Assembly: GCF_900110205.1 (NCBI RefSeq) | Contig: NZ_FOCV01000002.1 | Span: 124,001 to 188,000 of the forward strand | Source of the DNA: Rhizobium tibeticum | GTDB lineage: Bacteria > Pseudomonadota > Alphaproteobacteria > Rhizobiales > Rhizobiaceae | Reading direction: 5' to 3' | Length of the DNA: 64,000 bases | Part shown: one piece after another, positions 9,440 to 18,370 of the stretch | How positions within the stretch are numbered: position 1 is the stretch's first letter | How the letters are laid out: every line of letters starts with the position of its first letter | The notes under the pieces: generated by a model | Databases searched by the model: none | Told to the model about the DNA's origin: nothing | Seen by the model: only the letters and a program-made list of their open reading frames with translations | Translations under genes and position numbers: made by a program

Positions 9440-10339
9440 ATGATCACAGTTTTCGGCTCCATCAATATGGACCTCATCGCCACCACTGCGCGCTTGCCTA
9501 AACCCGGCGAAACGGTCGCTGGCAATGGATTCTCGACGGCGGCGGGCGGCAAGGGCGCCAACCAGGCGCTTGCCGCGCGACGCGCCGGGCGCACCGTTCA
9601 TATGGCAGGGGCTGTCGGTCGGGACGGCTTTGCAGAGGCGGCGCTCACATTGCTGAAGGAGGCCGGCACGGGGCTTGAAACCGTCAAGCAGGCCGACGGG
9701 CCGACCGGAACCGCGCTGATCCTCGTCGGCGGCGACGGCGAGAACATGATTGCGGTGGTGCCCGGTGCGAACGGCACAATGACGCCAGCCGACGCCGACG
9801 CAGCGATAGCAGCGATGAACAAAGGCGACATTCTGATGCTGCAGCTCGAGGTGCCGGTTCCAGCCGTGGAGCGCGCGTTGGCCGGCGCCCAGGCGAAGGG
9901 GGTCACGACGGTGCTCAACCTTGCGCCGCTGATCGACGACGCTGCACGCCTCGGCCGTCTTGCCGACATCGTGATTGCGAATGAAACAGAGTTCGAGCGC
10001 CTTGCCGGCCAGGAAACCATGGGGCCCGACGATCGCGAGGCCGCGCTGAAGCGTCTGAATGCCGAAACCGGGCAAACCCTGATCGTGACGCTCGGTGCAG
10101 ACGGAGTCATCGCAATCCGCGATGGCGCTATCTCGCGTGCCAAGGGGCTGAAGATCGAGCCGATCGATACGGTCGGCGCCGGCGACACCTTCTGTGGCTA
10201 CTTCGCCGCAAGCCTCGACGAAGGTCTCGATTTCGAGGCATCGCTACGCCGAGCAGCGGTCGCCGGTTCGCTCGCCTGCCTCAAGCAAGGTGCGCAGCCA
10301 TCGATACCGTCCAGCGCCGAAGTCGCAAACAAGCTATAA
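9440..10339 (+). CDS. rbsK: Ribokinase (PfkB-family sugar kinase)
   Basis: PfkB-family kinase of 299 residues that most likely phosphorylates ribose (or deoxyribose) at O5. The N-terminal signature is VFGSINMDLIATTARLPKPG and the substrate loop is AAGGKGANQALAARRAG. The C-terminal catalytic/anion-hole motif is DTVGAGDTFCGYFAASL with the catalytic Asp. The order of motifs and the GGKGANQA loop are typical of ribokinase rather than fructokinase. The ATG at 9440 begins the first beta strand. No ribose transport genes are adjacent, so the gene is likely a stand-alone housekeeping kinase. It lies 47 bases after rmuC and may be read with it. Confidence 0.88.
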   Translation: MITVFGSINMDLIATTARLPKPGETVAGNGFSTAAGGKGANQALAARRAGRTVHMAGAVGRDGFAEAALTLLKEAGTGLETVKQADGPTGTALILVGGDGENMIAVVPGANGTMTPADADAAIAAMNKGDILMLQLEVPVPAVERALAGAQAKGVTTVLNLAPLIDDAARLGRLADIVIANETEFERLAGQETMGPDDREAALKRLNAETGQTLIVTLGADGVIAIRDGAISRAKGLKIEPIDTVGAGDTFCGYFAASLDEGLDFEASLRRAAVAGSLACLKQGAQPSIPSSAEVANKL

Positions 10340-10558
10340 AGCAATTCTCACGGCGGCATGCCTGGGCAGCTTGGCGCGGATACCTTCGATTTTCTTTGGA
10401 TTTCATTCAAATTTAAGAGATTTCCGGCGATGTTTCAGCCATCACCGGACCTCTCTCAGGGCCGGCTTCTGCAACGGCTGCTCCATGAGGGGGCGACGCC
10501 TTCGTCCCCTGTGCCGATGAATGCCCCGTTCGGCACATCCTTGCTCCCCGAGGAATCC

Positions 10559-12898
10559 ATGTTCATCTTTCGCATGAAGTCGCTTGCAGCCAAGCTTATT
10601 CTCATTACCGGCATTGCCATCGCCCTTGTCCTCCTCGTTTCGAACTTCTTCCTCATCGGTGAGACGCGCAACCGTGTCCAGACGCTCACCATGGATCAGG
10701 CTAATCTGGAGGCGAAGGCGATCGCCAACGAGGTCGCCTCCTCCGTTGGCGAATTGGCAGGGGCTGCACGCTCAATGGCCGGCACGATCGGCCGCGGTCA
10801 GGAAGGCAAGTATCTCGACCGCAAGGCCGTTTTAGACATGCTGAAGGCAAACGTCGAGCGCAACCAGTTCGCCTTCGGCAGTTGGTTTGCCGAAGAGCCG
10901 AACACCTTCGACGGCCAGTCGCCTTTGATGGCCGGCAAGGTCGATTTCGGCGCAGCCAAGGATGGCACCTTCAACCCGTACTGGACGAAGAGCAAGGACG
11001 GTGGCTTCACCTTCTCGACCTTCGAGTCCGACTACAAGGCCGCCTGGTATGCGCTCGCCGCGGAAAGCAAGAAGGGCGCGCTGTCGCCGCCTTATGCCGA
11101 GACGACGACCGGCGAGAATACGGCCATGACCTCGATTGCCTACCCGGTCATGTCGGGCGGCAAGCTGATCGGCGTCAGTGGCGTCGATATCTCCCTGAAG
11201 GCGCTCCGGGACAAGCTCTCGACACTTCATCCCTTCGGCTCTGGCCGCGTCACGCTGCTTTCACAGACCGGCAAATGGATCGTCGCGCCAATCGCCGAGC
11301 TTTCCATGAAGGACTATGACGGCGAAGGCGCGGATGCGGTGAAGAGCGCGCTCTCGACGCTGCAGCCATCGGTCGTTAAAAATCTGACCTTTGATGGCTA
11401 CGAGCCGTTCGACCGCGTCGTCTATCCCTTCGCCCTGCCCGATGTGAACACGGCCTGGGTCATCCTCGTCGACGTGCCGCACACGGCCATCAACGCGCCC
11501 GTTCAGGATCAGACCTTCATGATGGTCGCCGCCGGCATCCTCGTGCTCGCAGCCGTCATGCTCGCGCTCTATCTCGCCGTCCGCTTCCTCGTTCAGCGCC
11601 CGATCGGCAGTCTCGTTGCCAGCGTCAAGGCACTCAGCGACGGCCGTTACGAACAGCCGGTCGCCGGTCAGGACCGCGCCGACGAGATCGGCTCCGTGGC
11701 CAAGGCCCTTGAAGGCTTCCGCTTTGCGCTCGCCGACACGCAGCGCCTCGAAGCCGAGGCAAACAGCCAGCGTGATGCAGCCGAAGCTGAGCGCGGTCGG
11801 TCGGAAACCGAGCGGCATCAGTCGATTACGTTGCAGCGTCACATCGTCTCGATCGTCGGCTCCGGCCTGTCGGAACTGTCAGAGGGCAATCTCGGCCACC
11901 GCATTACCGAGGACTTCCCGGGCGAATACGCCAAGCTGAAGCAGGATTTCAACGCGGCGCTGGAAAGCCTCGAAGAAACCATCAACACGATGAACCTCAG
12001 CGTCGTGAACATCGGCTCGGGCACGAGCGAAATCAGTGGCAGCGCCTCCGATCTCGCCAAGCGCACCGAGCAGCAGGCAGCAAGCCTGGAGGAGACCGCA
12101 GCCGCCCTCAACGAGCTCACCGCGCAGGTCAATTCCAGCGCGGAGAACGCCCGCACAGCTGCCGACAACGTCAACCTCGCCTGCGAGGATGCGGAAAAGT
12201 CGGGCGAAGTGGTGCGCAAGGCGATCGCTTCGATGAAGGGTATCGAGCAGTCGTCCACCGAGGTTTCGCGGATCATCGGCGTCATCGACGAGATCGCCTT
12301 CCAGACCAACCTGCTGGCGCTGAATGCTGGCGTCGAAGCCGCGCGTGCCGGTGAAGCCGGCAAGGGTTTCGCCGTTGTCGCACAGGAAGTCCGTGAGCTG
12401 GCACAGCGTTCCGCCAATGCCGCCAAGGAGATCAAGACGCTCATCAACACCTCGGCCGTGCAGGTCAAGGAAGGCGTCGATCTGGTCGGTCGCGCCGGCG
12501 ATACGCTGCACAAGATCTCCGAGCAGGTCATGGGCATCAATGGCCTTATCCGCCAGATCTCGGCATCAGCCAGCGAACAGGCGATTGGCCTGAAGGAGAT
12601 CAACCAGGCCATGAACCAGATGGACCAGGTTACCCAGCAGAACGCCGCCATGGTCGAGGAGTCGACGGCCGCCAGCGTGACGCTCAACGATGAAGCCCAG
12701 ACCCTGAAGCAACTCGTGACGCGCTTTCGCGTATCCGGCATGGGCCAGGCTTCGGCGCTTCGCTCCACAGCTCAGCAGATGCGCGCGCCGAGCGCGGCAC
12801 CAGCCTATCGCCCGGCAGCCGCGCCAGCACCACGCCGCGCGGTTCCTCAGGCGCACGGTGCGGCCGCGCTCGCCCAGGACAATTGGGAAGAGTTCTAA
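10559..12898 (+). CDS. Membrane chemoreceptor with Cache-type sensor and C-terminal NWEEF tether
   Basis: A 779-residue methyl-accepting chemotaxis protein. A first membrane helix (about residues 10-33) is followed by a roughly 285-residue periplasmic region of dCache type (FGSWFAEEPNTFDGQSPLM, YPVMSGGKLIGVSGVDISL), a second helix near 320-340 and a HAMP domain (VQRPIGSLVASVKALSDGRY). A second HAMP-like unit precedes the signalling domain with tip DEIAFQTNLLALNAGVEAAR. The protein ends in NWEEF, matching the pentapeptide that tethers CheR/CheB. The ATG at 10559 follows CGAGGAATCC; the longer in-frame extension covers a 219-bp gap and looks non-coding. From memory its position after rbsK matches S. 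meliloti mcpZ; I have not verified this. Ligand unknown. Confidence 0.93.
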   Translation: MFIFRMKSLAAKLILITGIAIALVLLVSNFFLIGETRNRVQTLTMDQANLEAKAIANEVASSVGELAGAARSMAGTIGRGQEGKYLDRKAVLDMLKANVERNQFAFGSWFAEEPNTFDGQSPLMAGKVDFGAAKDGTFNPYWTKSKDGGFTFSTFESDYKAAWYALAAESKKGALSPPYAETTTGENTAMTSIAYPVMSGGKLIGVSGVDISLKALRDKLSTLHPFGSGRVTLLSQTGKWIVAPIAELSMKDYDGEGADAVKSALSTLQPSVVKNLTFDGYEPFDRVVYPFALPDVNTAWVILVDVPHTAINAPVQDQTFMMVAAGILVLAAVMLALYLAVRFLVQRPIGSLVASVKALSDGRYEQPVAGQDRADEIGSVAKALEGFRFALADTQRLEAEANSQRDAAEAERGRSETERHQSITLQRHIVSIVGSGLSELSEGNLGHRITEDFPGEYAKLKQDFNAALESLEETINTMNLSVVNIGSGTSEISGSASDLAKRTEQQAASLEETAAALNELTAQVNSSAENARTAADNVNLACEDAEKSGEVVRKAIASMKGIEQSSTEVSRIIGVIDEIAFQTNLLALNAGVEAARAGEAGKGFAVVAQEVRELAQRSANAAKEIKTLINTSAVQVKEGVDLVGRAGDTLHKISEQVMGINGLIRQISASASEQAIGLKEINQAMNQMDQVTQQNAAMVEESTAASVTLNDEAQTLKQLVTRFRVSGMGQASALRSTAQQMRAPSAAPAYRPAAAPAPRRAVPQAHGAAALAQDNWEEF

Positions 12899-12922
12899 GC
12901 CGAGTCCGATGGCTTGAAACGA

Positions 12923-12954
12923 AAAAAGGCGCCTGAGCAATCAGCCGCCTTTTT
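12923..12954. terminator. Bidirectional intrinsic terminator between chemoreceptor and ptsN
   Basis: Long hairpin: AAAAAGGCG (12923-12931) pairs with CGCCTTTTT (12946-12954). Inside it, after a C/C mismatch, CTGA (12933-12936) pairs with TCAG (12941-12944) around a GCAA loop. The A-tract and T-tract give a U-run on both strands, so it can end transcription of both convergent genes. Confidence 0.9.
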
Positions 12955-12971
12955 ACTGGAATATTGAATGC

Positions 12972-13436
12972 TCAAGCTGCGTTGGAGGTCTGTTCCTCGT
13001 TGAGGAACGCATAAATCGCCGAAGCAGAGTCGGTCGCACGCAGCTTGGCGACGAGATCGTGGTCGCGCAGCACGCGGGCGATGCGCGACAGAGCCTTGAG
13101 GTGATCGGCGCCTGCGCCTTCCGGTGCGAGGAGCAGAAACACCAGATCGACGGGCTGATCGTCCAGGGCCTCAAAATCCACCGGCTGATCGAGACGTGCG
13201 AAGATGCCGACGATGGAGTGGACGCTTGCGAGTTTGCCGTGCGGTATGGCGATGCCGTTTCCGACGCCGGTCGAGCCCAGGCGCTCGCGCTGCAGGACAA
13301 CATCGAAAATTTCCCGCTCCGAAAGTCCTGTGACTTTCGACGCCTTTGCAGCCAATTCCTGGAGGAGTTGTTTCTTGGAATTTACCCTGAGGGCGGGAAT
13401 GATCGCATTTTGCTGCAGCAAATCTGCCAAAGCCAT
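12972..13436 (-). CDS. ptsN: PTS IIA-like nitrogen regulatory protein (EIIA-Ntr)
   Basis: Terminal phosphoryl acceptor of the nitrogen-related phosphotransferase system (EI-Ntr, NPr, EIIA-Ntr), which regulates potassium uptake, ABC transport and metabolism rather than carrying sugar. The 154-residue protein has the active-site histidine His66 in GIAIPHGKL and the family segment FLLLAPEGAGADHLKALSRIARVL. The ATG at 13436 (MALADLL) is used because the domain starts there; a start seven codons upstream is possible. It is the last gene of the lptC-lptA-lptB-rpoN-hpf-ptsN series, the arrangement that gave PtsN its name. The terminator at 12923-12954 follows it. Confidence 0.96.
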   Translation of the reverse strand: MALADLLQQNAIIPALRVNSKKQLLQELAAKASKVTGLSEREIFDVVLQRERLGSTGVGNGIAIPHGKLASVHSIVGIFARLDQPVDFEALDDQPVDLVFLLLAPEGAGADHLKALSRIARVLRDHDLVAKLRATDSASAIYAFLNEEQTSNAA

Positions 13437-13499
13437 TTTATTTTCCTTCTGCGCCAAGAAAGGGAGAGCGGCAGCCTAACTGCCGCCCATCGCCTGATC

Positions 13500-14075
13500 T
13501 CAGCTTTTGATGCTGGCTGCATCAATCCAGCCAATGTTACCGTCATGGCGACGATAAACGATGTTTAGTTGTTCCTTGCCGGGGCTACGGAACAGCAACA
13601 GCGGCTCGTCCGTCATGTCGAGCGCCATCACGGCGGTCGCTACCGACATTGTTTTCAGTTGCTTGCTACTTTCAGCGACAATCGCCGGCGCGAAGTCGTC
13701 TGGAATCTCGTCGTCCTGGTCCGACATCCCATCCATGACGGTGTACGCGACTTCTGCAGAACCATTCTGGTGATTTCCGGAGTGGTGATCCTTCAGCTTG
13801 CGTTTGTAGCGGCGAAGACGCTTCTCGATCCGTTCGGAAGCGGCATCGAAGGCCAACTGCGGATCCATCGCCTCTCCGGCGGCATGCAACACAACTCCGC
13901 TATCGAGATGGAGCTTGCAGTCGGCGGAAAACCGGGCGTTGGCCTTTTGCACGATCACCTGACCAGAATACCCTCCGTCGAAGTATTTCGTGACGGCTAC
14001 ACCGATTTGGTCCTCAATCCGCTGACGGAACGAGTCACCAATTTCCATATGTTTACCGGATACACGCACACTCAT
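13500..14075 (-). CDS. hpf: Long-form ribosome hibernation promoting factor
   Basis: A 191-residue HPF of the long type. Residues 1-100 form the RaiA/YfiA-like domain that binds the 30S subunit (MSVRVSGKHMEIGDSFRQRI, ERIEKRLRRYKRKLKDH). After a variable linker, residues about 130-191 are the C-terminal dimerisation domain (KTMSVATAVMALDMTDEPLLLFRS, IVYRRHDGNIGWID). Long HPF dimerises 70S ribosomes into 100S particles in stationary phase. The ATG at 14075 starts the S30AE domain. It lies between rpoN and ptsN, as in most proteobacteria, with a 253-base gap to rpoN that may hold its own promoter. Confidence 0.95.
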   Translation of the reverse strand: MSVRVSGKHMEIGDSFRQRIEDQIGVAVTKYFDGGYSGQVIVQKANARFSADCKLHLDSGVVLHAAGEAMDPQLAFDAASERIEKRLRRYKRKLKDHHSGNHQNGSAEVAYTVMDGMSDQDDEIPDDFAPAIVAESSKQLKTMSVATAVMALDMTDEPLLLFRSPGKEQLNIVYRRHDGNIGWIDAASIKS

Positions 14076-14328
14076 GGAGTTTCCCTTCTTATAGTGGTTT
14101 GCGAGTACCAGTTTACGCCAAGGCTCACCCTCATCCAAGCACTTCGCGCGATCCCAAGCAAGATCGGCCGAAGTTCCCGGCTTCAGGCGCCCTGAGGATG
14201 ATGGGGATAACTTCCAACGCTGTCCACAGCGCCAATTGCGGCGCGCTTCTAGCCAGAAGTTACCAAAATGTCAACAGACACATTCATTAGAACTCGGAAA
14301 TACACGCATTGGTCGCCGCACACGACAA

Positions 14329-15888
14329 TCAAAAGCCCGCGACCTTGGCCAAGGCCCGCTTCTCCCGCCTGCGCTGGACGGACGAAGCGATATTCATTGC
14401 CTCACGGTACTTCGCGACCGTTCGGCGGGCAAGATCGACGCCGCCCTTCCTCAGGATATCCACTATATCGTCATCGGAGAGCACGGCATCCGGGCTTTCC
14501 TGCATGATAAGGGCGCGAATCTTGTGGCGCACAGCCTCGGCCGAATGGCTGTCGCCGCCTTCGACGGCACTGATGGAGACGCTGAAGAAATATTTGAGCT
14601 CGAAGAGACCCCGCGGCGTCAGCATATACTTGTTCGATGTCACGCGGCTAACGGTGGATTCGTGCATCTTGATCGCGTCGGCCACCGTCTTAAGGTTGAG
14701 CGGTCGCAGGTGATCGACACCGTCCATCAGGAAGGCATCCTGCTGCCGAACGATCTCGCTTGCGACCTTCATGATCGTCTTGGCACGCTGATCGAGGCTC
14801 CGGGTCAGCCAGTTGGCGGTCTGCAGACATTCCGACAGAAAGGCGTAATCGTCACCACTCTTCGTGACTTTGGAAAAATACGCTTGATTGACCAGAACGC
14901 GCGGCAGCGTGTCGGGATTAAGCTCGACCAACCAGCCGCCGTCGGAGCCTGCGCGCACGACGACGTCGGGCATGATCGCCTCCGACATTCCGGCTTCGAA
15001 GCCCGCGCCTGGCTTCGGATTGAGCTGGCGGATCTCGCCCAACATATCGAGCAGATCTTCTTCATCCACGCCGCAAAGCCGCTTCAGCGTGGCGAAATCG
15101 CGCCGCCCCAAAAGCTCGAGATTGCAGACCAGCGCCTGCATGGCGGGGTCGAAGCGGTCCTTCTGCCGAAGCTGGATCGCCAGGCATTCGGCCAGGTTGC
15201 GCGCGAAAACGCCGGGCGGATCGAGGGTCTGCAAGGCGGCGATCACGCGCTCGACATCGTCGACGCTCGCGCCCAGCCTATCGGCAGCTTCCATCGCATC
15301 GCCCTGGAGATAGCCTGCCTCGTCCAGCTGATCGACGAGGTACTGGGCGATCAGGCGATCGGACATATCGGGCAAGATAAAGGGCAATTGCTGGGCAAGG
15401 TGATCGCGCAACGAGATCTGACCGGCAACGAAATCATCGAGATCGTAGCTTTCTGCCCCTTCGCCGTTGCCGGGCATTGACTTCCACTGGCTGATCAACT
15501 CTGGAGCGTCGGCGCGCTGCGGGACGCCGTCATCGGGAAAGACGTTGGCATAGTTGGCATCGAGTTCGTCGCTGAGGCGACTTGCACCGCCGGTATTGCC
15601 GCTCTCGTACCAGTCGCCCGACAAAACCTCGGTTCGGCTGTCGTAGCCGCCATCGCCGGGTTCTTCCACCTGCGGTGCATAGGCCTCATCCTCCGCGCCT
15701 CCGCGCTCGGTGATTGCGTCCGCGTCGTTTGACGGAAGTTCCAATAGTGGGTTCTTTTCGACTTCCTGGGCAATGAACTGCGTCAGCTCGAAATGCGTCA
15801 TTTGCAGCAACTGAATGGACTGCATCAGTTGCGGTGTCATCACCAGCGACTGGTTCTGGCGCAGGAAAAGATTGGCCGACAGTGCCAT
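14329..15888 (-). CDS. rpoN: RNA polymerase sigma-54 factor
   Basis: Alternative sigma factor for nitrogen-regulated, dicarboxylate transport and, in rhizobia, nitrogen-fixation promoters; it needs AAA+ activators such as NtrC, NifA or DctD. The 519-residue protein has the glutamine- and leucine-rich region I (LMQSIQLLQMTHFELTQFI), an acidic region II (about 55-130) and the core-binding domain. Near residue 410 is the HTH around DAIKMHESTVSRVTSNKYM. The RpoN box ARRTVAKYRE is at about 487-496. The ATG at 15888 is chosen since region I starts within ten residues. It follows lptB after a 156-base gap that contains a plausible promoter. Confidence 0.97.
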   Translation of the reverse strand: MALSANLFLRQNQSLVMTPQLMQSIQLLQMTHFELTQFIAQEVEKNPLLELPSNDADAITERGGAEDEAYAPQVEEPGDGGYDSRTEVLSGDWYESGNTGGASRLSDELDANYANVFPDDGVPQRADAPELISQWKSMPGNGEGAESYDLDDFVAGQISLRDHLAQQLPFILPDMSDRLIAQYLVDQLDEAGYLQGDAMEAADRLGASVDDVERVIAALQTLDPPGVFARNLAECLAIQLRQKDRFDPAMQALVCNLELLGRRDFATLKRLCGVDEEDLLDMLGEIRQLNPKPGAGFEAGMSEAIMPDVVVRAGSDGGWLVELNPDTLPRVLVNQAYFSKVTKSGDDYAFLSECLQTANWLTRSLDQRAKTIMKVASEIVRQQDAFLMDGVDHLRPLNLKTVADAIKMHESTVSRVTSNKYMLTPRGLFELKYFFSVSISAVEGGDSHSAEAVRHKIRALIMQESPDAVLSDDDIVDILRKGGVDLARRTVAKYREAMNIASSVQRRREKRALAKVAGF

Positions 15889-15985
15889 AGCGGACGCGAA
15901 ACTCCCGTTCGTCTCCTCCGGGAAACCGCGTCCTGTCACGGGCTCAGGCCACGGAAATCCAAGTTGGCCCAAAAATTGCTTTTTT

Positions 15986-16013
15986 ATTCTATTTGGTCAA
16001 GCGGAACTGTCAC
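15986..16013 (-). promoter_or_regulatory. Candidate sigma-70 promoter for rpoN
   Basis: Read on the minus strand, GTGACA (16013-16008) and TAGAAT (15991-15986) are separated by 16 bases; each matches the -35 and -10 consensus in five of six positions. It would start transcription about 90 bases before the rpoN ATG, in the lptB-rpoN gap, allowing rpoN expression independent of the LPS-transport genes. Not experimentally known for this sequence. Confidence 0.45.
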
Positions 16014-16044
16014 AGAAGGTGAATTTCCGCGGCGCCGGAGCGCG

Positions 16045-16854
16045 TCAAAGGCTGAAATTGTCGCCCAGGTAGAGGCGGCGCACTTCCGGATTGTTGACGA
16101 TGTCGTTGGCACGACCATGCGTCAGGACTTCGCCAGCATGGATGATATAAGCGCGGTCGATCAGCCCCAAAGTCTCGCGCACATTGTGATCGGTGATCAG
16201 CACGCCGATGCCGCGCGCCGTCAGATGATGAACGAGATGCTGGATGTCCGCGACGGAGATCGGATCGACGCCCGCGAACGGCTCGTCGAGGAGCATGAAG
16301 GTAGGATCGGTCGCCAGCGCGCGGGCGATTTCGAGGCGGCGACGCTCCCCACCGGAAAGCGACACGGCCGCACTCTTGCGCAGCTTACGAATGTGAAACT
16401 CGTCGAGCAGTTCATCGAGCTTCTTCTCGCGCGCAGCCCTATTGTTGATATGCACTTCCAGAACCGCGCGAATGTTTTCTTCAACAGTCAGACCGCGGAA
16501 GATCGAGGCTTCCTGAGGCAGGTAGCCAACGCCCAGTCGCGAACGGCGATACATCGGCATCGTCGTAACGTCATTGCCGTCGATCTCGATCGTACCCTCG
16601 TCAACGGGCACAAGCCCGGTGATCATATAGAAACAGGTCGTCTTGCCGGCGCCGTTCGGACCCAGCAGGCCAACGGCCTCGCCGCGTCGAACGACCAGCG
16701 ACACGCCGTTCACGACACGCCGGGTGCTGTAGGTCTTGGTCAGACCGCGCGCAATCAGCGTGCCCTGGTAACGGCTTTTGTCACCGGCGGGGGTCTCAGC
16801 AGCCGCTTGGGGGCCGGACCTGCCGGACATGGTCGATAGCGAGAATAACTTCAC
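16045..16854 (-). CDS. lptB: LPS export ABC transporter ATP-binding protein
   Basis: ATPase of the LptB2FG complex, which extracts lipopolysaccharide from the inner membrane and feeds it to LptC/LptA. The ABC signature is complete: Walker A GPNGAGKTT, Q-loop YLPQEAS, signature LSGGERRR, Walker B FMLLDEPFAG and H-loop ITDHNVRE. With the GTG start at 16854 it has 269 residues; an internal ATG at 16830 gives 261 and is equally plausible, as neither has a good ribosome-binding site. The extra N-terminal 30 residues before the ABC core are common in rhizobial LptB. It lies directly after lptA (15-base gap). lptF and lptG are not in the window. Confidence 0.96.
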   Translation of the reverse strand: MKLFSLSTMSGRSGPQAAAETPAGDKSRYQGTLIARGLTKTYSTRRVVNGVSLVVRRGEAVGLLGPNGAGKTTCFYMITGLVPVDEGTIEIDGNDVTTMPMYRRSRLGVGYLPQEASIFRGLTVEENIRAVLEVHINNRAAREKKLDELLDEFHIRKLRKSAAVSLSGGERRRLEIARALATDPTFMLLDEPFAGVDPISVADIQHLVHHLTARGIGVLITDHNVRETLGLIDRAYIIHAGEVLTHGRANDIVNNPEVRRLYLGDNFSL

Positions 16855-16869
16855 GTGGTAAGGCCGGGG

Positions 16870-17478
16870 TCAGTTCTGTTTCTGTGACTTCGGATCAAGC
16901 TGAATCTGGACGCGCCCCCCGCAGCTATCCAGCTGTGCCTGTCCCGTCTCCATGTGCACCGTCAGCTGGCAACCAGTAAAGACGTTCGGTCCATCGGTAA
17001 GGACAACCTTTTCGCCCTTGAGGATGAAAAGCTGCTTGGCCATGTCGAAAGAACCGTTATCGGCGGTGGCTGTCTGCGTGCCCGAGTTCAGGAACACCTT
17101 GTCCGTCACGATGATGTGATCGATATCAGTGTTGCCCGATGAAATCGACGCTGAAGCGTCCTTGGCGCCGGCTGCGGGGGCCGCATTCGCGTCGCCGCCC
17201 TTCGGCTTGTAGTAGACCGTCATATGTCCGGCCTGCAGCGTCGTCTTGCCCTGCACCACTTTCACATTGCCCGTGAAATCGGCCGTGTGTTCCTGATCGT
17301 GGATCTCCAGCTTGTCGCTCTCGATCTGGATCGGCTCGTCCCTGTTCAGCTTCAGGCCGTCCATCTGGCTGGTCGTTGCCTGCGCCAATGCGCCTCCGGC
17401 CAACAGCAGCAGCGCCACCGCGCCATTGAGGAATACTGCTCCCGCCTTGCGGGTAGAAATGCGACAATCGTTTGTCAT
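16870..17478 (-). CDS. lptA: LPS transport periplasmic protein LptA (OstA-like)
   Basis: Periplasmic bridge protein carrying LPS from LptC to the outer-membrane LptDE. It has 202 residues, with a signal peptide (KAGAVFLNGAVALLLLAGGALAQA, cleaved after ALA) and the OstA_N beta-jellyroll fold (PIQIESDKLEIHDQEHTADF, GNVKVVQGKTTLQAG, VYYKPKG). A low-complexity Ala/Gly/Ser insertion around residues 105-125 is typical of rhizobial members. The ATG at 17478 (MTNDCRIS) is chosen since it precedes the signal peptide at normal distance. It is between lptC and lptB in one minus-strand operon. Confidence 0.93.
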   Translation of the reverse strand: MTNDCRISTRKAGAVFLNGAVALLLLAGGALAQATTSQMDGLKLNRDEPIQIESDKLEIHDQEHTADFTGNVKVVQGKTTLQAGHMTVYYKPKGGDANAAPAAGAKDASASISSGNTDIDHIIVTDKVFLNSGTQTATADNGSFDMAKQLFILKGEKVVLTDGPNVFTGCQLTVHMETGQAQLDSCGGRVQIQLDPKSQKQN

Positions 17479-17491
17479 GGTGACCCGGCTG

Positions 17492-18157
17492 TTAAGTGCC
17501 CTGTTTGTGAATGGTGGAGGGATCGACATTCATGCGTACATTCCCCTCGAATGTGATCGTCCGCCCCTTATCCGTCATCTTGATCGACTGCGCAACAATA
17601 GAAGCAGTATCTTTCTGAATACTTACGGGATCCTCGCTCGTGAGCTTCCCGCCTTTGATGTCAACCTTGGCGCTCTGGAAGTTGGCCGTCAGCCCGTTGC
17701 TCAAAAGGATGACAAAGGGGGATTTGACATCGAGATTGTCGGTCGCACGGTCGTAGTCTGCAGCCGTCGCTTCGACGCGGGCGATCAGATCGTCCTTCAT
17801 CGGTACTGCGGCCTTGATCTTCTCAAGCGTCATCAGGTTGGGATTCTTGATATCCTGAAGCGCCCGCTCGGCCAACATCGAATAGTTGATTCCATCCGAA
17901 TTGCGGCCCGAGATCGCGGGTTTCTCCATCACCACCTTGCCGTTCTCGATCTTGGCACCCTCGATCTTGATGTTCTCCGGCAGGTAGGTGCGAATTACGG
18001 AAACACCAATGAAGACCAGCGACACCGCAACGGCTGCGATCGGAAGTATGATCTTCAGGCGGCGTACACGTGCGGAATGGAAGCGCGCAGCGCCATAGGC
18101 GCTTTGCTGCGGCCTCACGTAGTCAGCCCTTCCGCTGGTGTTCAATGTATTGAGCAT
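17492..18157 (-). CDS. lptC: LPS export system protein LptC
   Basis: Bitopic inner-membrane protein that receives LPS from LptB2FG and hands it to LptA. The 221-residue protein has one N-terminal membrane helix at about residues 36-58 (IILPIAAVAVSLVFIGVSVI) followed by a periplasmic beta-jellyroll (IKIEGAKIENGKVVMEKPAI, ITFEGNVRMNVDPS). The start at 18157 (MLNTLNTSG) leaves a short basic cytoplasmic tail; an upstream in-frame start at 18199 is less likely. First gene of the lptC-lptA-lptB-rpoN-hpf-ptsN cluster and divergent from sppA with a 213-base intergenic region. Confidence 0.92.
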   Translation of the reverse strand: MLNTLNTSGRADYVRPQQSAYGAARFHSARVRRLKIILPIAAVAVSLVFIGVSVIRTYLPENIKIEGAKIENGKVVMEKPAISGRNSDGINYSMLAERALQDIKNPNLMTLEKIKAAVPMKDDLIARVEATAADYDRATDNLDVKSPFVILLSNGLTANFQSAKVDIKGGKLTSEDPVSIQKDTASIVAQSIKMTDKGRTITFEGNVRMNVDPSTIHKQGT

Positions 18158-18370
18158 AAACCTGGTCCGTGTCGGTGATCGGGCAGCGTATATAGGCATT
18201 GCCGCGCCCGATCACAGTTCGTTTCGCATTATTACACTGACTTGCCAATATGGATTTTTTTCTGCAACAAGCAACAAAGGCGCCGACGCATGGTAAATCG
18301 ACGTGTCCGAACGGCGCAGGAGCCCTAGATTTACGGGATCGCGCGTGCTCGCCACCCCCTGGAGGAATGA

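Noticed and set aside
10340-10558. Extension of the chemoreceptor start to 10358
   Set aside because: The extra 67 residues contain no fold, and the ATG at 10559 has a ribosome-binding site and is followed directly by the first membrane helix.
14076-14328. Sigma-54 (TGGCAC-N5-TTGCA) autoregulatory site between rpoN and hpf
   Set aside because: No GG-N10-GC pair with the required flanks was seen on the minus strand.
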